From Cladocopium goreaui (Eukaryota; Sar; Dinophyceae; Suessiales; Symbiodiniaceae), in NCBI GenBank assembly GCA_947184155.2, contig CAMXCT020000278.1, positions 1 to 64,000 on the forward strand: a DNA stretch of 64,000 nt. The letters are read 5' to 3'. Within the stretch, counting starts at the first letter, position 1; each line of letters starts with the position of its first letter. This document shows, in pieces, positions 52,590 to 64,000 of the stretch. Both the position numbers and the translations under genes were made by a program. The notes under the pieces are model-generated. The model saw nothing but the letters and a program-made list of their open reading frames with translations. It was not told the DNA's origin and made no database searches.

Positions 52590-53470
52590 GTTTTTGCATG
52601 CACCTATAAGGGACGATGACACTCTGCAGGTGCCTGAACAATACGCTGCCTTACACCATGCCTTTTTTATGTCCGATATCATCATTACTTCTTCATGACA
52701 CCTTTATCAATTGAGAGCGACTGGTAACCGCTATTGCCTTGTTTCCTCGGAGAGACCTTGTGGGCTGCTGTACTGCTTCGTATTTGGGTTTTTGTGGATC
52801 CACGACAATGGCGACAACACTGATCTCCTCAGCTGTGCATGCTTTTTTTGGTTTATTTGTTGGTGACTGGCAGTCCGGCTCTGCCCAGGTCACCCATTTC
52901 AACAAGGCTACGTTGCTGTTCCTCCTCTTGGGGGGACGGCCAGCAGACATATGAGATACGCAGGTGAGATGGTTGGACCGCATCTCAACTGGAATGATGG
53001 ATGCAAAGCTTCAGAGGTCACACTACAGCGGATGCTAGCAAAAGCACATGGGAGAGGACTCTAAGAGGATGCTTCCGCAGTGTACAGCGTTTCAAATTGC
53101 GTCGCAATTATAACACTTTGTCTGCTTAGCCACTGATGATGTACACAAATAATTTCAGTTCTGCATGTTTTTGTGACACGGTGGGAACCTCCCTCTGTGT
53201 CCTTTGGCAAATCGGCCGTGTTTTTGGTTTTGTGTTGGGCCCTGGCCCCGTTTCTTTTGTTGTTTCGCTTTTGCTTCCTGTGGCGAAACGCAAATCTGGC
53301 TGGGGGATTTGCGGGTCGTCTGTCGTTTTTCGCCGGTTTTTTGTTCTGGTGATGTGTTGATTTGCCAATGTATAGTATCGATGGGACCACTGCGTTTCAT
53401 GCTGAGTTTTTAATTAGTTTGATTTGTTTATACCAATTTCAGGACCGAGCCTCAGAGCGACATTTCCGCT
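52590..53470 (+). repeat. Repeat E, copy 3
   Basis: GGGACGATGACA near 52610 (as near 13930), AGAGGACTCT near 53052, GTGGCGAAACGCAAATCTGG near 53280 and AGGACCGAGCC near 53443 follow the order of the other E copies. No long A tail remains at the end. No coding sequence is supported. Confidence 0.6.
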
Positions 53471-53495
53471 CAGAGTTTTGTTGGTTCCGTCACAT

Positions 53496-54081
53496 GAACA
53501 GCGCAGCTGAAGAAGGTGCTTAGGTAGGCTCAAAACCGGACCTCCAAGAAGGCACTGGATTCAATCTGTTGAGAGTCCAGTTTTGGACCCCCGTGCAAAG
53601 GAAACGTGTTTAAAAAGGGGTCAGAAAGTGGACCCCCCTTGAAATCCAAAAGTGGTGCCCCCCTGGAGGGTCCAGTTTTGGCCCCTTCATTGTGGCAAAT
53701 CTGTTGAAGTGTTTGTTTCAAACTGAAGCTGATTTGAGCAGCAACAGCTGCGAGTGGAAGCTTGAACTGTTCGAGGCCCTTATTGCCAATTCGGTGTTGA
53801 TTTGATGCGTTTATACATTGGAACAGCGCAGCTGAAGAAGGTGCTTAGGTAGGCCCTCCAAGGAGGCACCGGATTCAATCTGTTGAGGGTCCAGTTTTGG
53901 ACCCCCGTGCAAAGGAAACGTGTTTAAAAAGGGGTCAGAAAGTGGACCCTCTTGAAATCAAAAGTGGTGTTCCCTGGAGGGTCCAGTTTTGGCCCCTTCA
54001 TTGTGGCAAATCTGTTGAAGCGTTTATTTCAAACTGAAGCTGATTTGAGCAGCAACAGCTGCGAGTGGAAGCTTGAACTGT
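53496..54081 (+). repeat. Tandem duplication of about 270 bp
   Basis: Units at 53496-53770 and 53821-54081 start GAACAGCGCAGCTG and end AAGCTTGAACTGT, with small indels. Each contains palindromic GGTCCA/TGGACC pairs (GGGTCCA-GTTT-TGGACCC in the second). No gene is seen. Confidence 0.8.
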
Positions 54082-56119
54082 ACGTATAGACAACTTTATC
54101 CACACAACTGTTTTTACTTCTCGAACCTTTTCACCACCTCCTTTGTCTTCCTTCCTTCCCCAGAACAGCTTCTCCATCACCAGGAGCTATCATCGATATC
54201 TGAAGTCTTCCATCTCTAAGTGTTGGGCATGTCGGGCCAAAGTCTGCGATGTAGTTGCCAAATGGCTGGGACGGTGAGCCAAGTCTTCCGCCAAGAACAC
54301 CTGAATTGGACTGGTGTTCAAATCGTCTTGAGGGTTCTCAAGCTTCTCAAGGATCGCTGCATTTGCTTCCCTGTCACTGAGAATGTCAAAGAGGACGGCG
54401 GCCAGTTGGTGGATCTGCAAAGTGCCTATGTTGGCATTGATGGGTGCACTGTCTTCCATATCTGAGTTGTATGGGACTTTATGGGCGTCCGATGTTCGGC
54501 CAGCATTGTCAGACGGTTGTTGGTCTCGATGAGTTCCACGAAGTGTTTTCATGACCTCAGTTAAACTTGACAGGAGCCATTGGATGATCAGGAGTGAAAA
54601 ACTGTGCGAAGGAAATCTTTCTATGTCCTTGCTAGATGAATCAAACCGTTCTGATGCAGCTCGTTCATCCTCTATTGACACTGGAAATTCAGATTGCGAA
54701 AACTTTACAGGCGGTGAACATCAGAAAGAGGTCCTCAAATTGAAGTTTGGTTTGAAAATGTTGGAAACTTCGACATGCCGGTTCTTGGCTTGGCCAGTTG
54801 CCATTGCAGGTACGCAGATTGGCGCCCAATCTGTATTACAGATCGAATGGGTGTCTTTGTTGGTAGCGGTCCCAAATGGACAGCCACACACACAGATAAG
54901 AAACCAACCCAAGACAAAGAGGAAGACCGACAACCAACCCAAGCAACCAAACAAGACCGAGGAGGAAAAAGGGCGGAAGGGGAATTAAGAGCCCTGTCAG
55001 ACGAAGGCATGCTAGAGGCCGCCTGAGTACCAGGTCCTGGGTGACAAATCCTTATTGGACAAGAGGTACCCAATGTAATTGACAGGATATCGAAACGATG
55101 GCGAAGTAAGAAAGCCTTCAATACGTCACCTTGCCACATATTTTCTTAAGCAGATTCCTACTCCATCCCGTTTTAAATTTATACTATTTAATTAATAACG
55201 GGATTGACTGAAAAGATTCATGATTCATGTTCTTTCTGGGCTGAAAACTTTGGTAGGAGTCTAGAGGGGCAAGGAGGGCCAACAAGGAGCAGTAAGTATT
55301 CGATACAATCATTCAAATGGAAGCCTGCGCGAAAACCTGCAAACTCCTCAACAGCAAGAAACACTTCAAGCAATCACCTAAGGGCTGCAAAAGGCTGATA
55401 GGCCTTCTTTTAGCGGCAAAGAATCAAGCCACCAGACGCAACGAAATAATAAGCCAACTTCAAGTGGGTTCAAGCAGCCGATATGCACTCCGCTTGCCCC
55501 AACAAGAAACAAAATCATCTACAAAACTGCTTGCTCTAACGGACCCATTCTGGGTCCGGAAAACCTTCTCAAAACCGGCTTCGCTCAAAAAGGGCCTCCT
55601 TAGTATTTCCCAAGGAATACCTGGTGAGACTGTGAGACTCAACGGAACTAAACACCCCAGTCAACTTAGTTCATCTGCGTGGGGATGGTATCCACAACTA
55701 TTGACGAATTGTCCAAGAAGAAACAAGATGACTACCTGAGGTATCAAGGGAGGATGTTGACATCGATTCGAGAGCCAAAGAACTTTCTACCTCTGAGCAC
55801 AAACGAAATGTCCAGTGACGATGTTGTCTAAACGATCAACGTGAAGAAAAGGCTCTGCCTGCTTGATGAATTGCATCGCGCGGTGAACCTCTGACATGAA
55901 CATTGTAGATGATCTGGACAAAGACTTCAAGATGGTTGGAGCCTCTGGATTGTTTGGCAAACTTGTGTCTCCGCCACAGATTTCGAGGGTGACGTAGGAA
56001 ACGCTTTCACCCTGCTTGAACACAGCAGCTATCAACAGGTGCGAGCGCAACTCCTCAGATGACTTGGCGAAGACCCTTTTAGACATCACTCTCGAGAGAA
56101 GTAGATCTTAGCAATCTGA
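54082..56119. other. Region without recognisable gene
   Basis: Open frames of 130-165 codons exist on both strands (for example 54190-54681 minus, 55317-55739 plus), but none shows a known motif. Some may be decayed upstream parts of YR-4. Pyrimidine-rich 54100-54175 precedes the first. Confidence 0.4.
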
Positions 56120-57328
56120 ACAGCAGTTCTTTCGGCAAGATTCATATTCAGCAAGGTGAGAAATCAAGAGCCATCGATGACTTCACATATTCCAGCAAAA
56201 AATCAACGGTGGGAACCTCTGAGAAGATCGTTCCAAGGAGTCGACGAGATAGTCTCGTTGATCAGGCAAATTTTTGTCACATCGTGGCGAGGACCTACGA
56301 TATGGAAGCGGCACGCAGGCAATTGCCAATAGACCCTGATGACAAGGGTAAAGGCGTAATTTGCATATATGACCCAATTCAAAAGAGGGTCCGAGGTTCG
56401 GAGATGGCCACAATGCTCTTCGGGGCAATAGCATCAGTGCACGCATTCTTGCGAACTGCTGCTGCTGTAAACAATGTTGGATGCAGTCTGTTGGGCATAC
56501 GAATGACATCGTATTTCGATGACTTTACAGTGGTAACCAAGTTAGGGCTTGCAAAAGGCACTGAACTTGCGGTGCGAACGTTGTTTGAGGTGCTTGGATT
56601 GAATCTGAGTGCCTCGGACAAGAAGGAACGTTGACTTCTCCAAGGTTTTCTCTGCACTTGGGGTGGCCTTCGACCTGGACAAGGAAGTTTGGAACTCCTT
56701 CGATCTTGGACAAGGAACTTGTGGAAAGGATCGACGCTGTCATTTGTTTGGGAAGCTTGGGGAAGAGAAGCCAAAGGTTTGAGAAGCCGTTCAAGGTTTT
56801 GTGTGCTCCCGAATTTATGGGCGTACCACTGCATCGGTGATGAAGAACCTGGGAAGGTATGAGTCATCACGGCATCCACTTAGATTGAGTGGTAACACTT
56901 CACAGATGGCTCCTTGGAAGGCGACGATTCAATAGGGATGGTTGCCTGAATAGGGGCGCCACTGGTAGACGAATTAGGCAGATGTGTTAAGGCCTTCTCC
57001 TATGTCCCTCAAGACTAGTGATGTGGAGCTCATAGGTGGTAAGATACACCAGTTGGAGATTTGTCCAGTTGTGATGAGCTGCATCGCTTTTGCTGATGAG
57101 ATCAAATCGAAGTGCATCTTCATCCTTGTTGATAACACAGCTGCTCAATCTTCGCTGATTGATGCTGGATCAACGAACCACACTTCAAGGTCCTTGGTAT
57201 ACCTGTATTTGGATCTTGAACAACGTTTGCAATTTGTTCCGTGGGTCTCCCGGGTGGGCTCTGCGTCAAATATAGCAGATGGGCCTTCAAGGGATTCCTT
57301 TGATGAAGTCGCGGCTCTTGGCGCTTGA
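56120..57328 (+). pseudogene. pol: YR-4 reverse transcriptase and RNase H remnant
   Basis: The frame begins near FGKIHIQQGEKSRAIDDF (finger-palm motif K-x-R-x-I-D-D-F, near 56155), then MTSYFDDFTVV (catalytic FDD, near 56510), then a frameshift near 56632 into DFSKVFSALGVAFDLD. RNase H follows in another frame from 56984: HQLEICPV, VDNTAA and ASNIADGPSR. The layout matches the RT-RNase H of the other YR elements. It is decayed; the 5' half of the element is not recognisable. Confidence 0.7.
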
Positions 57329-57416
57329 GTGTTTTACTTTCCCCGAAGAGGTATTCGGTTTCACAATTGAAGAATTCCAGAAGAAAATGAATTCGTCTTA
57401 GCAGTCAAATATTTGA

Positions 57417-57725
57417 GGATGGGATGAGATCATTTGACTGTCTTTGTATAATTCATTGTCTTGAAACATTTGCTCGAACTTGATTCAATTCCATTCTTGT
57501 AAGTTCTGATTTCTTGAGATCATAAGTTCCACCCACTTCATGGAAGACAGATGACATTGATGATACAATTTCGATTTGTGAAATTTTGAATGCAACTGAT
57601 GTCGAACTTTCCCATCGAGGTTAAAAACAAATTGAGTTGTCGGCGCTATTGATTCACGCGTGTTAATTTGATCAGCAGTCTTGTGTTTGTTTGCTTTGAA
57701 TTTCTTGAGCTTCCCAAATTTAAAA
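57417..57725 (+). repeat. YR-4 repeat B1
   Basis: This 309-bp repeat recurs at 58642-58950 with a handful of substitutions. It lies just after the RNase H remnant, as B1 does in YR-1 to YR-3. Confidence 0.75.
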
Positions 57726-58641
57726 TAAAATCAATTTCTAACATAGTTAGACATCTCTTTATTTTAAATTTGTGAGTTCAGAAATTCTATCTTGATTTCC
57801 GTTGCCATGGCTCAAAAAATTTAAACCAAACGCTCGATTCTTTTTCATTCACAAACGTCAATTTCTTTTTCTTTTCCCTCCACATTCCATTTCAATTCCA
57901 ACTTATCTTGCCAGGTATCATGGACATTCTGTCCATCACCATCCGTGAGTGGCTCTCTATGCACATTGACAATGGAACTCGACTTGTCAGATTTCTCAAC
58001 ATCTTATATTTCATCCTTGAGAATATCCTAGACAGCTTTTCTGGCAGACACTGGACATTCATGTGCTCGACAGTTCACGCTGCCTTCTCAGGCCATTTTG
58101 AGCCTGTCTCAATTTCTTCGTACCTCAGCCTTCCACTTCAATCTATCTTTTCTCTTCTTCTCTCTCGCCCTTTGGTCTTGACCAATTGATTGATGATCTG
58201 TCCTTTGCAAATTGTTTGATTCGTGAGTTGATTTCGTTTCACCAATTCAAGGGACTTCCAACACCAGAACTTTTGAGCTCTGTGCTGTTTTCTGCAGCTT
58301 ATTTTCCTTCCGTTTTACTTCTTGTCAAATTTGTGAGAAACGTCCCACCTTTCTTTGAAATTGTTTCCAATGCAGAGAATCACGAATTCTCACCAGCTCT
58401 TAGCAGCAGCATTATCACACAATTGGATCCATCCGATATTCCATCAGAAGATGTTCAAGACCAAGATGATGTTGAAGCTCATCTTGAACGCCAACATGAA
58501 TTGGACCTTCAAGAGCAAAACGCTCATGATTGTGAAGCGTTCAACGATTTTATTACCGGATCAGGTTACAATGGTATCTGCTGGGATGAACTCGAATCTT
58601 CCCTATGATAGAAAATGACTTCAAATTTGTGAATTTGACGT
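57726..58641 (+). repeat. YR-4 A2 region with overlapping ORFs
   Basis: This sits between two B copies, where A2 and linker lie in the other elements. It contains TCCGTTGCCATGGCTCAA (57798-57815), a possible altered spliced-leader relic. Two overlapping open frames follow, 57908-58189 (MPGIMDIL, hydrophobic) and 58186-58608 (acidic C-terminus, DVQDQDDVEAH). These may be the duplicated start of a lost YR-4 gene. The matching A1 is not in the window. Confidence 0.45.
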
Positions 58642-58950
58642 GGATGGGATGAGATCATTTGACTGTCTTTGTATAATTCATTGTCTTCAAACATTTGCTC
58701 GAACTTGATTCAATTCCATTCTTGTAAGTTCTGATTTCTTGAAATCATAAGTTCCATCCAATTCATGGCAGACAGATGACATTGATGATACAATTTCGAT
58801 TTGTGAAATTTTGAATTCAACTGATGTCGAACTTTCCCATCGAGGTTAAAAACAAATTGAGTTGTCGGCGCTATTGATTCACGCGTGTTAATTTGACCAG
58901 CAGTCTTGTGTTTGTTTGGTTTGAATTTCTTGAGCCTCCCAAATTTAAAA
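58642..58950 (+). repeat. YR-4 repeat B2 (right end)
   Basis: This is the second copy of the 309-bp repeat; similarity stops at AAATTTAAAA (58950), taken as the right end of YR-4. Confidence 0.7.
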
Positions 58951-59063
58951 GAAGTATGGAGGACTACCCGTTCCGGGTCAAAAATCGTGAAGCTTCTGCA
59001 AATTTTTTTGGATCGTTGAACAAAAATTGAAGGAAATAGAATTCAGGTGAGGAAGTTTGGTCA

Positions 59064-59577
59064 GGAGGGTCACCTGACTTCTCCCCACATTTCCAAAAGG
59101 GAATATTAGCAAGCTTGCTGCACCTGCAAAAGACAACACAGTGAAACTTTGCAATGCAAATCCAACAGTGTTGTCCATAGTCAATTCAGTTTTTTGCTCG
59201 TGAGATTTCACTTTCATGGGGGGAGTGGGTGGTTTCAGAATAACAGTTATTTCTGTATGGGTCAGAAAGACGTGCTACCACCCGTTCACCATACAGCAAA
59301 TCTTCAAGAGATTGACCCTAGCCAAACCGTCGGGAGGGTCACCTGATTTCTCCTCACGTTTCCAAAAAAGGCGCAGTAGCGTGCCTGCTGCACCTGCAAA
59401 ATACAACACGGTGAAAGTTTGCAACGCAAATCCAACAGTGAGCAGAACCAAGTCATTGGTTGTGCAGCAATTCAATTTCTTGCTCGTGAGATTTCACTTT
59501 CAAAGGTGGAGCGGGTGATTTCTCCCCACGTTTAAAAAAAAGGCGTGCCTGCTGCACCCGCAAAAGTCAACACGATT
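59064..59577 (+). repeat. Degenerate tandem repeat, two and a half units
   Basis: Units start at about 59064, 59333 and 59510. Shared strings are GAGGGTCACCTGA, CTGCTGCACCTGCAAAA and GCTCGTGAGATTTCACTTTCA. The spacing is about 180-270 bases because of indels. It is non-coding. Confidence 0.75.
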
Positions 59578-62500
59578 GTCTTCAATAATCAGTCCATGCA
59601 TGCGACCCGTTGAACATTTGCCGCTGATGCTTGTTGGCAACCAGATGGTGTTTGATGCCCATGTAGTGGTCACTCGGATGAATGAACATGAACATGAACA
59701 TGTTGTTGGGCCTGGGGCTGAATGAAATGTTTCTTTCCTGAAACGTAACGGAGCACATCAAGGCGAGGTGACGTCCGAGCGACCTACGGAGAGCCATGGG
59801 CAGTATTTTCAAAATGCACCGGATTGGAGGATGAAAATGATAGGTTCCATGAACACAACATAATTCTGAATCGTGATTTGGTTTGTTTTAACTTTACAGA
59901 ATTTACAGACGTTGTAGCAAGTGTTGTCGTATGTTGTTTCGAAACATGATAAGAGACCTTCATTTGAAATTGAATATCAAATTTACCTTGTCTGGATCAT
60001 GTAAGATGTAGTTCCGGGTGTCAACATGTTGCCAACAAATTCTCAAACAAACCAAAAGATAAACAACCTGTAAAACCCCACCAGAAAGACCATGAACTCG
60101 TGATAAACCATTATTCCACCATGGCCCGCCATGAACTTGGGGGAAAAACAAATGAAACCCATCACGTGTTGATCCCAGTTTTCCAAAAGCATTGATGCAT
60201 TTTTTTGCACAATTTGTGTATTTGCAAGACGGCAGCATGGAGCGAAATTCCGGTGTCACACGGTGTTCCTCGCGTTGTGCCAGAACATAGCAATGTAAAC
60301 ATGTTTTGTTTGCGTGCTGAAAACTTTAACGGTTAGGACAATTTTGTCACAGTGTACGATGATGGACTCTTGGACACGCTTTGCGTGAGCCTCGTGAGCG
60401 TTTGTTGCCAACAAATAAAATAAAAATTGACTACGTTCGCGCAAAAATCCTTGTACCCCGGTTTTGATCAAAAAACAATCTCGCAACAATCCGAAGTTTT
60501 TGAGCATCAGCGCGTAAAAAAAAACAATAATGGTTCCATGTGCAATATTCATGTAAAACTCTGTTGAACCAGTTGCCAACAAACACCAGGTCCCAATTGT
60601 TTCAGCAAAAATCTGAAATGGGCCCGGACAAAACGTTCTGGATCAGGGATCAGATTTTTGGGATTATTCAATACTTGGTTGTTGTTACAAGTGTTGCTGA
60701 TCGAACACGATGCTTTGCGAACAAATCGTTTTTCATCAAAAAATGTCCCTTGACGTCCTTTTCTTAAGCAGATCGGTCGGCCCAACAAGGAATGAGGACA
60801 AACAATTGCCATATATATTGTAATACAGTTTTCTCGATTTCTTTCCAAACATGTCGGAGGTGATTCAAAGCAGATACGTGACATAACTTTTATTTGAATG
60901 GCGCCAGGCCCAAAACTGGACTCTGTCGTTTTTTTTTGCACCAATCGAGCGGCACAATGGTGTTTCTAGGGAGGCCGATCCACCATTTGAATAGCGGGGT
61001 GCTTGCTGTTTGGAAGGTTCTCAAACATTTTTTTTTGAATAATTTGGCCCGGTCATTTATTTATGATTGCAAAGTCTTTGATGTGATGCAGCAGGTTGTT
61101 TTCTGGATTGGGAACGCTATTGGGCAAAAAAACATGGTCACAACCAAGAAACGTATGGTAACGTGTCAGTAATTTTTTCATTGTTGCGTGCTCACGATTG
61201 CTGTTGCCAGAAAAATGAAAACAAAATTGACGCGCGGCCACCTTTGATGAAAACAGGTGTTCACAAGAGTGATCGCTTCAACCTTGTGTTCTGTCATATG
61301 TGGGTTTCCACACCAAGTTTTCAATGCGTTGGCGTTGCCCAATCACAGTTTCAAACTGTAATTAGTGATGAACCTACCAGTGGTCACGGTCAAATTTGTT
61401 AGCCATGATGGCAACCCATTTGGGGGACATCAATTGTTTGGGAGACTGTGCATCGTTTGACTCACGTGCGATCTTCGTTGACAGTTAATCATAATTGTTC
61501 CGGATGGGACCAAATGACCTGGATCCAACCCGAATGCACACCACGTAAACCACTTTTACAAGACAACTTGTTCCCATAGTTTTTTTTTTCAGTCGCCAGA
61601 TGAATGTGTTTTGCTTGTGATGGTGCTTGCAATCATATCATATCCAACAGTCTTGTCACCACATGGTTTTGGAGAGCATACAGTATGCGTGCGAAAATAC
61701 AAAAAAACAAAACATACCCATGCCACAATTCAAAGAACTCGACTCATGCGACATATTTTCGCTCACAAACGAACACCAAAATATATAATTACCGACAGCA
61801 GCCGAAAATTTGTTAAGTTGCAAGAGCGGATGTCGAATGTGGAGCGTGGAAAGTCGGCTGCGGAGTGTAAAATGTGGAATGTTGGTCCGGATTGCAAAAT
61901 GAAAAACGTAAACTGTAAACATATCTGTAAAATGTACAATGCAAAGACTCAAACACAACCCAATGTGTTGTTAAACTTTTAAACGTAGAATGAGGATTGT
62001 CGCGCGTGGAGTGTAAAGTGCTGCAGTGTGAGGCCTGGAGTGTGCAGTATGGACTGGGGAGCGTCAACGTACAATGTGTTGACTACCGTGGTGAGGCGAT
62101 TTTATTTGTCGCCTTTGCATATTCAATATTGCGGTTGCCACGCGCCATGGCAGTAAAGACCAACGCAACATCGTACATCGCCCAGCCGTGCCAATTGGGA
62201 GAGCGCAAAGGAACAAAAACAAATACACTAGTGGCCCAAGTGTTGAACACGCATGCCGCTGAACTGGCGCACTTGCCACCAGAAATCGTTACCGTGCACC
62301 ACGCACTGATGCAATTTCTGCGACAAGTTTGGCCCAATTGGAACAACACAAGGGAACTTTTCCAAATATGGCCCATGAATCCACGCGACAGCAATTTCCA
62401 CCAAACACCCAAGGCCTATTGCCACGACGAGTGAAGCAACCTGTCGTACGATAAAAAAAAACCGCAGATTCAAAAAGTGTCTAGAATGGTCAGCCCCGAG

Positions 62501-62639
62501 GGCTGGATGTGAAAAAATTAAAATGGTGTCCCAAGACAATTGTAGATTTTTTCTTGGTTGCGTTTAGCTATCATTTTTGAACCCTGCACTGTTGGAAATG
62601 TAGCTACCCATAAGATCTTTATGTGCTTGATGCCAGCCA
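59578..62639. other. AT-rich region without recognisable gene
   Basis: No motif-bearing frame is found on either strand. GTTGCCAACAAA occurs at 60028, 60404 and 60572. From about 61830 to 62090 there is a degenerate short repeat built on GTGTAAAATGTGGA-like units. Runs of A and T are frequent. Confidence 0.5.
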
Positions 62640-63141
62640 TTTTTTTTTTGTGTGTGCTCGCCGCCAATGGTCTACTACGCGAATCTTGTCGATTCACTCT
62701 TTTGGGCCATCTGCTCAAATTTGTTGTGCGCACCCGCCGCTCCGCAAGCAACCGCAACATTTGATGAAATTTGGTTAGCAGAAACGCTAGCAATGAATCA
62801 TGCCAGCGTCAGGATTGCCACAATTTTTTTTCGTTTTTTTTTTGGGTCAAAAAATCAAGAGGATGCGCATGGTGTTCAAGGTGATACATTTGTAAGTAGA
62901 TGGTATGCAAACACCCCAAAAAAATTTGGTGGCAATCCTGAAGCTGCCATCCAGTATAGTTCATTGCCAGGGGTTCCCCTAGCTGAAATTCATCATTTTT
63001 TCCCGTCAGTTGCTTTTCCCGAAGTGCTCGGCTGCTGGGCTGCGGGTGCGCACAGCAAATTTGAGCAGGTGGCCTAAAAAAGTCATCAACAAGATTCGCG
63101 GAGTAGAGCATTGGCGACGAGCGGGCCAAACAAAAAATAGA
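62640..63141. repeat. Large imperfect foldback (inverted repeat)
   Basis: The left arm 62640-62830 and right arm 62917-63141 are inverse complements over most of their length. Shared pieces include CGCGAATCTTGT, CTGCTCAAATTTG, GTGCGCACCCGC and CAGGATTGCCAC. The central part is about 86 bases. No open frame is supported. It looks like a foldback or MITE-type element. Confidence 0.75.
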
Positions 63142-64000
63142 AAGTGGAATGCGTATTTTCCCGTTTCCATAATTTTGTTTCCGGCTCAAAAACTTAGCGT
63201 GCTCAAGCACATGGGTTTCCTGATAAGACGTCACTGTGGAACCCAGAACGGGGCTTACAATCTTCCCACGAATCTATTCTGCATCCCGAGGGTATATAAT
63301 GAAACGCGTCAAATTTGTTATGCCCAAAGTATACAAAAAGGATCAATGACGTGATCAAAGTTTGTACATATGCTGGATACCCGTGCCGTACCACAACCCG
63401 GGCAAAAAGTCAGATCGAACACATGGCTGACGTTCTAAAAGGTTTTGCCCACAGAAACCGGTTTTGAGATCGTCCAACAGCGCAAAAAAGGGATTGGCGC
63501 AGGCCGCGCCCGGCTAGTAGTGCTCGGGATTGAGATTGGGGACGTTGGAGCGAAGAAACAAAGACCTTCATCCGGCTTCTGGCAAACAAAGCATCATCAA
63601 CCCCACCGTCTCTACGTCGATCCGCTGCTCTGGCTTGGACTTCCCGCTGGACAGCTCTCCTCGCCACCGCTGCCATGCGGTCTTTCGCGTGCAGTCTCCT
63701 CATGCTGCCCGCCTCGGCCTCGACCAACATGGATGGTCCTCCCCCCCTCCTCGGTGATGTTTTGACTTTACACGCTGAGGGTGAGGCCTACCCTTCCAGA
63801 CCGCCCAGCACCCCCCAGTGACCCCCAGCCTTCGCCTCGCTGGAGACTGCCCAGCCCTAAAAACAGTCAGCGCATCTGGAGACTGGCCAGTATATAAATA
63901 GTCCAGCAGCCCAATCGAGACTTCGAGACTTTCTGTGGTCCACAACAAAAAGGATTAGCTACGATCAAATCGTCCGAGGGTGCCATTTGTGGCCAAAAGG
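63142..64000. other. Terminal region, unassigned
   Basis: GC content rises between about 63450 and 63850, and frames of about 105 codons are open on both strands there, but no motif supports either. TATATAAATAG lies at about 63890. Nothing else is recognised. Confidence 0.4.

Noticed and set aside
55787-56089. Minus-strand methyltransferase-like fragment (LEICGGD)
   Set aside because: Only one short string resembles motif I; no motif IV or VI follows, and it lies opposite the YR-4 gene direction.
57417-58950. Small LTR element (TRIM) with 309-bp LTRs
   Set aside because: The position after an RNase H remnant and the B/A inverted arm fit a split-repeat YR element better; no primer site or polypurine tract was found.
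63410-63765. Genes on either strand in the GC-rich end
   Set aside because: Both strands are open by composition, and neither has a recognisable motif or start context.
63888-63900. TATA-box promoter
   Set aside because: TATATAAATAG is isolated, no gene follows in the window, and dinoflagellate promoters usually lack TATA boxes.

Overview
This window looks like dinoflagellate nuclear DNA from a mobile-element graveyard. The best lineage marker is a 15-nt match to the 3' part of the dinoflagellate spliced leader (CCATTTTGGCTCAAG), present twice. The Ty1/copia Gag-Pol type, the tyrosine-recombinase (YR) retrotransposons and the methyltransferase-like domains agree with that. I recognise no host housekeeping gene, rRNA, tRNA or CRISPR array.

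Layout. 1-6104 (minus): decayed copy A of a large hydrolase-helicase protein, running off the left edge and split by a 1.07-kb insert. 6145-14800: two copies of a repeat (D1, D2); D2 abuts a 5'-truncated but open helicase copy B (9147-12185, plus); then simple-sequence DNA and an A-tailed repeat (E1). 14801-50956: one Ty1/copia retrotransposon swollen by nested insertions. YR-1 (16172-24880) sits in its gag. YR-2 (31509-48890) sits near the end of its pol. YR-3 (35239-44053) sits inside the gag of YR-2. Each insertion site rejoins in frame when the insert is removed. 51178-53470: a third, broken helicase fragment with E-family repeats. 53496-54081: a tandem duplication. 56120-58950: 3' remnant of a fourth YR element (YR-4). 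58951-64000: AT-rich DNA with tandem repeats and a large foldback, without a recognisable gene.

How the genes work together. YR-1, YR-2 and YR-3 share one plan: repeat A1, YR integrase, CCCH-type Gag, Pol (methyltransferase-like domain, reverse transcriptase, RNase H), then B1-A2-linker-B2. These are split direct repeats, as in PAT/Ngaro-type elements. The gag and pol of each lie in the same frame, separated by a single UGA in the context CAC-UGA-C, which suggests stop readthrough. In all four YR elements the end of B and the start of A are inverted complements, giving a likely recombinase site at the circle junction. YR-1 also has a 279-bp array of 13 short dyads, each centred on GGT, between its YR and gag genes. 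The copia Pol has a similar methyltransferase-like domain at its C-terminus, so all four full-length retroelements carry one.
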